Shown: positions 26,501-37,762 of the stretch, piece by piece | Layout: each line of letters opens with the position of its first letter | How positions within the stretch are numbered: position 1 is the first letter of the stretch | Translations under genes and position numbers: made by a program | DNA from: Onchocerca lupi | Taxonomy: Eukaryota; Nematoda; Chromadorea; Rhabditida; Onchocercidae | DNA length: 64,000 nt | Assembly: GCA_028564675.1 (NCBI GenBank) | Contig: JAOVVO010000220.1 | Location: 1-64,000, forward strand | Direction: 5' to 3' | Notes under the pieces: model-generated | The model's database searches: none | What the model was told of the DNA's origin: nothing | The model's input: the letters and a program-made list of their open reading frames with translations, nothing else

Positions 26501-29500
26501 TTCCCCGCCTTCTTCACCCCAATCCTCTCTATTACCCTTAATACTCCTTTCCTCCACTCTCTCTCTCTCTCCTTCAATGTCTTAGAAAGGCAGAGGAAGG
26601 GAAAGAGAGAAAGGGAAGAAAAAAGTGAGAGAGAAAGAAGATGGAAATTTTTAACAAACAATAAGTACTGCCCAATTGCATATCTATTAATATACAACAA
26701 TCATTAAAAGTTATAATAAGGAAGAGAAAGGGAGAGAGAAAACAAAAGACGACAGAAAAGAATGAAAAGAAAAAAAGAAAGATGGAATCCTTAAAAATAG
26801 AAAAGGGAAAAGGGGGGAAAAAAGAAATGAGGAAAGATTTGAGAACGAAAATAAAAATAAACAAAGGAAAAAGAAAAAAAGAATTATTCGAAGAAAGTCA
26901 TTGATTAACAACAAGTAGTTGTTGGGTAATATTATTTTTTAAAAAAAGAGACGAGTACAACATTCGGAAAGGGAGAGAAAAAGAGATGGGGAAACAAAGA
27001 TGGTTGAATTTTAATTTATGATTTATTTTTAAAAAAAATCCGCCATTTATTGCAAAAATTCCAATTATAACGAATGTAATAATATCTAGAAAGATGAAAA
27101 TAAGTAAGGTGAAGAGAAAAGAGAAGAAATGAAGAAATATGAATGAATAAGAGGAATTAGGAATGTGAAGAAAAAGAAGAAATCGAAGAAATTGACAGGA
27201 TAATGAGAGATGAACGGCTGGATGAAGATGATGGATAAATGAATGAATGATTGACTGGTTGATTAATTGATTGAATAATTGAGTGAATGAATTAATGAAT
27301 GAATAAATGAAATTGTTCAAAAAAAAAGAGATGATGATGGGAATGAAAAATGGATAAATTATTGACGAAAAAGAAAAAATGAAACGACGGAAACTGTAAC
27401 GAAAAAAGGAAAAAAATTAAAAGAGCAACGAAAAGAAGAGATCAAAAGTATCCATCAGAGAGATATGAAAAGTGAAAAAGGACATCGTGTCGATGGTAAT
27501 ATTTAAATCTAAATTAATTTAAATTCATTTTTCTAAATTTCTCCTTAAAAAAACATACAAGAAAGAAAAACAATGAAAACTGAAATAAATGAATGAAATG
27601 AAAGAATTGTTAACAAATGCTAGTGCCATTCATTTTTTGCATTTTTTCATGTGACATTAACGCTTCGGAATATTTTCAAATACATATTATGTATGTGGAG
27701 TAATTGAGTGTGAATTTTTTGAAATTTCGAAATTAATTGTCCAATAATAAAAAAGTAAATAATTGAAGAAGTAGAAAATACGAAAAAGGAGTGATGAATG
27801 AATGAATGAATGAAGTAAAAATAAGCAAGAAAAAATATGTACAATGCTAATTTGTTGTACTAAACATCAAAAAATATAAGAAAAAAGAAAGAAAGGGAAG
27901 AAAAAGAAAACGCTGAATTTATGCAATCTAAAAATGGACTGTTAGCAGCCTGGTTTTTTTCTTTTTCATCCATAATTTAATCAACAGTTCAATTTTTATA
28001 ACCTTTTTAATGTAATACAGAAATTGTCAAGAAACGGTTTTCTTTCTTTACTGTTGTTTTAAATGCTTTCTTTTACCTTTAATCTTCTGCTTTAAAATTT
28101 CATACCTTTTTTAGGAAAAAACCGATGTTAGATTTCACTAGACTTTCCTTGAATAAAATAAAAATCGATATCGAATTTTGTCACATCTTTTTCTAGAAAG
28201 GTAAAAATCGATAATAGATTTGACCAGATTTTTTTAGAATGAAGGCGTATCAAATTTCACCATATCTTTTTAGAATAAAAAAAATCAATTAAATTTGAAG
28301 AAAAAATTGATTTCTTCTACATTTATTAAATAAAAGTATGGAAAGGATGATGTAAAAGAAATTTTCCATATATGAATAATAAAATAATATGCAATAAAGG
28401 CAAATGAAATATCCTAAGCCCAAGGACAATTAAAAAAAGAGAGAAAAAAAGAAGGAAAAAGATAAATGACAATTGAGTTTGATAACGAAAAGAGGAAAAA
28501 GACAAAAGAATTAAATTGGATAGATGAAATGATAGGGAAGAGGAGGGAAGAAAAAAAGGCATGCAATAAAAGACATAAACTTATTTCAATTTTAATTTGA
28601 AGGAAAAGAAAAAACGGAAAGGGAAGCGGGAAAAAATGAAATAAAATTTAAAATAAGCTAAAAAAAGAAAGAGAAAACAAAAAACGAGATGAGATGAGGG
28701 AATGGTTGTCCCCTGGCAATCGTGTTCATTAAGACCAGAAGTTGAAGGAGGAGAAAGAACGGCTATCTTTCCTTTTCCTCCTTATTTCCAACCGTTCCGT
28801 AATTCCTGATACAACTCACAAGTGCTGTCATATCCGAAGAGACAAACTTTCTTCATTTCTACTCTTTTCAACATTCGCTGCTTACTGAAGCGAATTTTCA
28901 GATGAAGCATCAAACATAACAAACATCGGATAGTTGCTGTATTTGATTTCTTTTTCTGCTCTTTAAGAATGGAAAACAAAAAAAATGACGGGAAAATTGC
29001 AAGTGACGTACGTGATGGCATGCAACTATTGGTAATTATGGATAAGCTATTTTAGTAAATTTTAATTGAATTAAACTTTTAAACTTGAAAAAAAAGAACT
29101 GAAACATTTCTTCTTATACGTTAGAGATTTAAATAATTTACAAAAATATGGACTATATCAAAAGAGAAAAAGGAACAGAGGAAGGAAGCGTGAAATACAC
29201 TCATGCGTGGATTAATCACGTAAGCCAAATTCGGAACTAGAAACTATTATAGGCTATAAACTACCTATAGAATGCTAACAAACACGTAGAATTATTTGGA
29301 TGGATTGCGAAAAAAAGTGTATTTAAAATGTTTAAATTTAACAATTCTAGGTGCCCTTGAAAATCTCGCGGAATGATATTCCTGATTCAATGATAAGCAA
29401 AAATTCCACAGCTGCCACCTTGGCCTCTTTAAATTTTCAAATAGTGTACGAAAGAAAAGAGAACAAAGTTCAAAATAATCTTTCAATCATCCTAATTTCT

Positions 29501-32500
29501 GACACTGAAAAAATCATATTTATGGATAAAAAAAAAAAAAACTTTCTGAACTTCTTTAAATCACAGGGAAAATTTTAGATTAAAAAAAAAAAAAAAAAGA
29601 AAAACCATCCACATGTCAATAAAAAATATAGTAAATTCCTCGTTTTTACTTTTTTTTTTTCCAAATAGCCAAAAAACTTTTTTAACATTTCCTCCATCCA
29701 ACTATCACAAATATCACTTTAACTGAGTGGACACTCCAAAATAGGGCTGCTTTCCGCAGGAAATATATCAAAGTAGAAAGAGTTGGCAAATGGTCAAGAT
29801 TATGCTAAACGGTAAACCGAGATAACATCCGGTTAAACTCATTTGGTACTACATTGTGAATAAGAGAATTACGTCAACTAGAAATAAGAAACCTTACGTC
29901 GGGATTTGTAGTTCCGTCATTATTCTGATCTTCATCCTTTCGCGTAAATCATTAAAGACAGATTCAAAATAATTGTCAAAGATTCGAAAACAAAAATTTC
30001 TATTTTCAATATTTCTGAAAGCTAAAAAAGAATTGCTCATTGAATCAAGAGACAAAATAAATTCTTCTGAAATCTCGTCTGTCAGGATATAACCCCGCAC
30101 CGGAACCTTCCCATAAATGAAATAACAATGCACTAGCTGGAAATCTACCTGACGCCCTTAAATGATGAAATAGATTTTTTGAATCACCGCTATGATACAG
30201 AAAAAGAAACTTTCGAAAGAAGGACTTGGAAACATCCCACTTAGTCCATTTCGTTGCAAACAAAACTGAAAATTCCGGTTCCTTTGCTCAATTTCTAAAT
30301 TTCTTCCATCTTCCGCCTTTTCTAATGCCTTCTCACTCTCTCCCTCTCTCTCCTTCTCTTTTTCAATTCATTTTCTCTTCGCAAATCTCTTCAAACTAAG
30401 TGTTATATTTAAACTTGAAAAGAAAAAAATAGAAGTGATGGTAAGGGAAAAAAAAAAAGAAATTCTCAACATAAAGGATATACAATCCTTTAAAAAATAA
30501 TTTTATTTCGATTGAAAAATAAAATTCGATTCAGTAAGTTTCTCTCTTGCGACTAATGAAGTGCAGTATTCAATATTCCGAAGCAATGAAAAAACTAACC
30601 GATTGTCGAGGCGACTTTTTAATTGTATTCGATTCTTTGAGCTTCCGTTTTCGTTCCTTTTTATCCACTTTCTCGTCACCTCCAGTTAATTCACGCTCAC
30701 GCAATTCACGTTCACGACGTTCTTTCCGCTCACGTTTTCTCTCTTTGCGTAACCGTCGCTCTTCGCTATCAATGCTAGTCCCTTCACATCCCTCACGTTC
30801 TCGACGTTCTTTACGATCTCTTCGCCGTTGCTCTTTTTTCTCGCGTCGCAAGCGCCTCCTCTCCAATTCTCGCTCCTTCTCTAATTGGGCTTTGCTTTTC
30901 CGGCCTTTCTTCTTGATTAGGCCTAGTCTTACATTTTCTTCATACCTACGTCGTTTCTCATCGGCTTCTTCTTTTGCTTTGACAGCTTTCACTTCGTCCT
31001 GAAAAGCCTGAAACAGATAAAACGATTAATTTCATCCGAAAAAAAGGGAACATTTCGAATTTGAAAGGTGAATTTAAATTTGAAATTTTACTCCGAAAGA
31101 GAGAAATTTAACATTGACAAATGGAAGAAATCTGATGACCCTAAAATGAATATTACGAATTATTCGTGACAAAATCTATGATGCCAATTTCGAAAGTCCT
31201 CAACAACTTCCTCAAGAAAAGTGATTTGAAAGAGTGCGGGAAGAGATGAGAAAAGAGACAGATGGACAGAAGAAAAAGGATAAAAGAAGGACGGATTACT
31301 CATTTCCCTAAAATTGGGACGATAAATATCAGGTGAAGGACGACCGGTCGGCATGTTTTATTTCCAGAAGTTACACATATAAACACTGTTGTTTATGAAC
31401 AAAGAATGCTGAAGTTTTTAGGGAAAAAACGCTTTCTCAATTGACCGGTCATTCAACATATCACAGACACACACACACATGTTTTTTTTTACACTAATTA
31501 ACATATCTTTGGAGAATTCTTGACAAAAAAATGTATGCAATATTACTAGCACATCAAATTATAAAGCTTTCGACTAATTTTTTCTTTTCTTTTTTTTTTT
31601 TTTTGAGAAAAAACGATACTAAAAATTTGAATGACTAAAATTCTTCGGATAGCTGATTCTTTTTTTTTTTGCTCGCACCAAAAATTCATATCCTTGTCTT
31701 ACCGAAAGTGAAGGACAAAGTAAAATAGTTCCGATAAATTTATTATTATTAATAACTTAATTGAATTATAACATCGAAAAAAAAAAAGAAAAAAAAAAAA
31801 AAGAAAGAAGGACAACCTGTAAATCTTCTGAGTTTTTAAACAGCAATAACGAAAAATCATCGATGATTGATTCTTTCACCATCGTGATCTTGTCCTTTAC
31901 CAATAATGTTTTTACATAAGATTCGGAACATGAGCATGATAATGAATCCTGCAAACAAAAGAAAAAAAAAACATTTCGACTTTTCGATAATTTTAATCTG
32001 AACTGTTAATTTCTTTCTAGTCAATTTCTTTTTATATCATTTATTCAATTTACGTTTCTCCTATATTGACACATCTAAATCTGCAGTTTAGATTTTCTGT
32101 TCCATTCCTTCTAAATTTGTTGTCATAACTTTCTCATTATATTGATCAACTTGTCTATTTGTTTACTTTTCTATGCAAACTTTTATTCATGCTCTTATTT
32201 ATTATAACTTAAAATGTTCAACTGGTGTAAATAAAATACTTTAATAACACCAAAGATGATAAATTAGTGAAGGGATGAATTTGACAAATAACTTTTGCAT
32301 ACTTACTTTCAACTACCTTGAAATAATAAGCTACAGTTCTTATAATTCGCTAATATTTTACAATATTTGAATTGTGCTTTTACTAGTTACTTAAACTATT
32401 TTAGGGTAAAATAATCATCACTTGGTCGTTTATTCCAGAATAAAGTAATCACCACTTCTCGGCCACTTATTTTCTCAGTTATTCATTGAGTGATTGAAAT

Positions 32501-33841
32501 ACGTTAGAAATGTTGCAATTCTAATTCTACAAGAATTTCCAATTCTTCCTAACTTTTCAAAAAATAAAAAAATGAAAGCTTTTCTCATGTGATTTCGAAT
32601 TGTAATTATGCTTCGGTGTAAATTTCAAAATTTTATGGAACTCTTCTTCTCGAATTGAACAAAAAATTAACCAAAAATATTTCAGTAAGAAAATGCAAGG
32701 TGCAATACTTCATGATAGCATTCCGTGATCGTCCATTTTTTTAAATTTTTTATTTCTCAAAATAATCCATTGAAAGTGTGAAAAATGACAATCATCAGTA
32801 ACAGATGACAGTGAAGGAAAAAAAAATGCTGATATTGATCAAATAGCAATTTGAACTTTAAAAAGAATTGAAAGAAAAAAAGAAAAAATTGTCCCTACTA
32901 ATTGTAAAATTTATCAGTTGAAATAACAAAATCGCAACCTCATTATGTTGTTGGAATTCTTAGAAAACTATCACCATTAATCGGTTAATTTTAAAGGATT
33001 GTTAAAAAAGAAAAATTGAAGGACATTTTGTTTAAAGATATTTTATTTCATTCCATTCCCTTCTAGACATAAATATTAATAGTCGGTAAGTACAGCCTTC
33101 AGCTTACTCTTCAGACGCTCAGTGAAATTCAATTTCATCAAAATTTCTTCTTTCGAACTATTCGATTAGCATTACTTGGCAACAGATAAATTTTAATTAA
33201 AAATATAAAATGAGAAGGAAGATTTCCGAGAATTGAAATCTTTCTCCATAAAAAAACAAAAACACTCTTTTCTTCTATTTTTAAACCATATTGCAGAACG
33301 AAATATTTAAAATTTAAATCCGACAAATATATTTTAAGTTGATAATACTGCAGCATTTGCATTTGAATCTCTCATGTGATGACATATATTTTTTATCGAT
33401 TTAATCAATGAATGATTGTTTGCTAAAATAAAAAAAATAAGGAAAAAGAACTGATTGCAACATTTCTGTACTTTATTTTTGATTTAAAAATTCGAAGAAT
33501 TAATTTCCAATCTGTCAAATTCAAAGTTTCTTTTTTTGATGGGAAGAGAGAATGAATGGCGGAAATAGTAATTGTACACTCTTAAATGTTTGATATGCTT
33601 TCGATGAGACATTGCAACGATGCCGTGTTGATTACAAGGGAGGATGTACATTTAAATTTCAAATACCAATTGGTATTCATCTCTTAACCCACCATTCTTC
33701 TTTCTTTTTTTACTTTACCGTATTTTGATGGAATTTTTAGGAAAGTTTCATTCCAAAAAAAAATCCTACATGATAAGAAATGAATAAAAAGGGAAAAAGA
33801 GAAGAGAGAGAGAAAGAGCGACGAATTGATAGATTGCAGAG

Positions 33842-33874
<33 letters not shown>

Positions 33875-36800
33875 CTAAGAACTGATAGATTACAATCATC
33901 TAAAAATGAAAATGATATCTAACAAAAAAGTAAAGAAAAATGTCCTTTCTAGTCTCTTTTTTTCCTTTTTGATATATTTTGTAGAAAAAAAAAAAAGAAA
34001 AAAAAAAGAAAAATGAAAAAAACTTAAATTAGAAATTTTAAAGTCGATCACGAGAAATTTTTCCAATTCAGTTTTTGCTTGATGAAGTAATTCAGATAAA
34101 AAAGGAAAAAGAAGAAGGAAAATGGGAATATAAAATCTTCTTTTACACTATAATTCAACAAGACAATCGTTTTTGTTTTTTGTTTTTTTTTCAACAAAGT
34201 GTTGAAGTTCTTTAACAAATTTTAGTGTAAACAGGTTATTATGAATCAAAATTAAACAAATATTATTAGTAATATTTATCATATTCTTATGCTTCATTTT
34301 TAATTACCACTCGTAATTCAATTTCGTATATTAACTATTTATGAATTATCTAACCATGCAATCTATAAAACATCATAATTTGAACAATTATGTTCATAAG
34401 ATTAAGTATCGACAAATGTCTAGTCATAATAATTATCAACGAATAGAGGAGCCCTATCGGCGAATAATTGGAATAATAACTAATCTACCGTTTCTATCAT
34501 GTCTTTTTTTTTTCATATTAAAATAAAATGAAAAAGATTACTTAAATCACAATAATTATTATATACAAAAAAAAAAAAAAAAAAAAAAAAAAAATAGAAT
34601 AATTTATTGTTGAGCAAGTAAAAAATTTAAATTTCAATTTTCGCCTCCCTCTAAAATTTCAATAAAAATAACAATTAAATAAGCTGAAATAAAGAAAATC
34701 TAAACATTTCATAATTTATATGAATGTACAGCGAGAAATAATGCTAACGTTTGAAATGGTAAGCGTTTCCTCTTTCACGTCTTTTGACGGTTGTATTGGA
34801 CTTGGCGATCGCTTCGGCGTCGGATAAACGTTAATTGCTTGTCCATTGCGAAGTGAACTTCCACGACGACGTCCGACACTTTTCCTGTAAAAAAAAGAAT
34901 GAAATTAATGCACAAATTAATTTAAAAGTTCCATAGAAAACTTAATTGAAAGCACATCACTCAGCCTTCTTCTTCTTACTTTGCCGTCTTTCCCGAAGAT
35001 GGAACTATTCTTTCCCGAATTCCTCAATTCCAAATTTTGATTTATCCAAATGCTATTTGAAAAGTTTCGAATTAATATTAACAAAATTGTGACAACCCCT
35101 TATTTACCCAAGACACATCATAGTATTCGCAGATAAAAATTAGAATTACCCGTTAGAAAACTAATAAATACATAAATCAATGAAACAAAAACTCATAAAA
35201 ATAAATGAATGGATGGGATAGAAGTAGTGCTCATTGATGATAATTTCACTAATTAAAATTCAAATGATAATATGAGACACAAGAAGAAATGAAATTTATT
35301 TTTACAGAAACAAAAAACAGTAGAAAAACTGAAAAGAAGGAAAAAATACCGATAGAATAGAAAATACTGGTGTATTAAGTGTTAAATGATGAACACAACA
35401 TACGAATCAGTCATGTCAATACAAATCAGTTTGATGTAATCATTCTCCTCCCCCGCCTTTTCTCATGTAAAATTCCATTCATACATATATGGCGTACATG
35501 TGTGCCGATGAAAATTTTTTAAGAAATTAATCATACTGTATTAAAATAAACATTAAATTTTCAAATATTTGATTAAAATTGATATCAGGAATATAAGATT
35601 TAGGTAATATAATTACTGTCCATATACTAGACATTTCATATATTTCATGCAATTATTTCAAATCAAAGTTTTTCATTTTTTTTTTCTTGATACTATTGTC
35701 ACGAACAAATAATCATAATCAATTATTATGATAAAAGCTACTATTATTCTTATTATTTAATGTTATTATTATTATTTAATGTGTTTCTCTCCTCTATCAT
35801 AATATTTCTTCTCTTCCATAATTTCACTCATAATCAGGAGATGTATTTTTGATAAAGCTACAGTAAATAGAATATTCTATAAAATAACGCAACTTTTCAT
35901 CACAATATTCAGTATAAATACTTAATACACGATTTAAATGAGAATAAAATCGGTCATTCTTTCTGCTTCTCTTCTTTAGCTTATTAATAAATAACCTAAA
36001 CGCATTATTTCGTACACAAACATTTACGTGAAAATGATTAGAAACTTTTCTTTTTTGTTTTTAATGGTTTTGTTGAAATGAAGCTTTTTAAAACTGCATT
36101 TTTCCAAACTTATTTGATCTCAAAAACAAGAAGATTTAAATAAGCAAAATAAGAGGAAATATCACTGAGAAAGTAAGATGTTGAATATTAAATTCGTTTT
36201 CACATTCATGCAAAAATTTCAAATGTAATATTAGTAAAAATAGTTATCAAATAATTAACTAATTCTTAATTACTTGTTCCTTTTCTTTGTGCGAGCTTAC
36301 AACAAATTTAATAAACGAAAAAGAAAAAAGAACGAAAAAAAGAGAAAGAAGAATGGAAAAGCTATAAATAATCTTAGATCGATCGAATGACTTTTCCTCC
36401 TCTCCCGTCCACCTCACCTTATTTATTTATTTCAAAGTACACTGGATCCACGGTGGATGAATATGCAGCTGATGGGAAAAGAATAGAGGATTTCAAGAGT
36501 GCAGGTCATTTTAAGCAGGAGGAATTTCTAAGTTTATAAAAGAAAATAAACAAGCGACCATAAATCAGAGCATATTTCAGACCACTGAATAAATAGCTGC
36601 AAAGAAACCTGGCTAATTCATTTTCAAAACTGAATTTCTTCCCGTCAGCAAACATGCAATTTCGTTCCTTCCTCACACTTCAATTATACTTTTTTCTTTT
36701 AAATACATCTGCTATCGTTACTACTGCAGTGCTAACGTTCTAATCTTATCAATTCGTGTCTGAATTCATGTCGCACTACTTGCTCTTTTTTCCTCCCAAA

Positions 36801-37709
36801 TTAATTCAATGTCCATTGTGAGAGGTAATGTGTGAAATGAATGAAGTAAGTCTTTCTAATTGCTTGAAATGAGCGATTCTCAAACAATCACAGCAATCTC
36901 AATTAAAAATCCTTTCAGACAATTCAATTCAAATCTGATTGTCTGGCAATTCTAAATACTAATAAAAACAATAATAAAGTTACAAATTCTCGGATAAAGT
37001 TTATTTACGATGCTATTTGTTGCTATTTTTGTGTAACGAGAGAAAAAGGAGAAGAGAAAGAAAGAGAAAGAGAAAAGGAAGAAAAAGTATAGGAAGAAAG
37101 AAGCTCTTTTGCTTATAATACATTGTTTCTCTTTTTCATCCTTTCTTTTTCTTCTTTTTTTCATGAAATTAAATTTATATAAAAGTGTCAAAAATGGTAC
37201 ATTTCCCACTTTATCCCCATAAATCCCTCTTCTACATCCTCTCCTTTTCTTTCTCTCTTTCTTTTCCTTCCCTTTCTTTGCTTTATTTTTAGCTTTCTTT
37301 CATTGTCTATAATTTCATTTTTTACAATTATTAGTAAGAAATATTTAAAATCATTTATTAGAAAAATTGAATCTGAAACATTTGAGTAGACCCTTATCGA
37401 TTACTCATAATTTATTTTACTAGCGTATAACTGGAAAATTAAACGAAATTATGGAATAATTAAAATTTAATAATTGATCATACTTATCTCACAAACGATA
37501 AATATAAATTTTGCATTTTTTCAAAATAATTTGACAAATTCTGCCGTTACCTCCCCTAATTCCTTCTGCAAATAAGTGACATAGCAAAAATGCTGGAAAA
37601 TGTTCGAAAAATATCTCAAATGAATCATACAAAATTGATTATCAGTAGCCAAGTGAACATTAAGAAAAAGGAAAGTATCCTGTGGAATGATTAATTGCAA
37701 ACTTTTCCT

Positions 37710-37762
<53 letters not shown>

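Larger units (their letters stand above)
19122..30599 (-). other. AUTS2-like intron 4 (11.5 kb)
   Basis: By far the largest intron. The plus strand is markedly purine-rich from about 19.7 kb and again 26.0-28.7 kb, so the transcript is pyrimidine-rich there. Between the separately listed features the sequence is AT-rich with A-runs, ATT arrays (24637-24683), a (CT)n at 25945-25966 and a (GA)n at 26147-26168. Both ends are phase 0, so any phase 0-0 cassette exon inside could be included without a frameshift. Confidence 0.7.

Noticed and set aside
26898..27320. 140-codon minus-strand open frame in intron 4
   Set aside because: Built from degenerate TGAA/TGAT repeats and purine-rich DNA; translation is Phe/Ile/Asn/Ser low complexity.
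30547..31002. 151-codon + strand open frame
   Set aside because: Antisense shadow of AUTS2-like exon 4; Arg/Ser/Phe/Leu composition mirrors the charged sense codons.
37711..37760. Poly-A run as the tail of a processed retrogene or non-LTR element
   Set aside because: No coding remnant or target-site duplication next to it; long A and T runs are common throughout.
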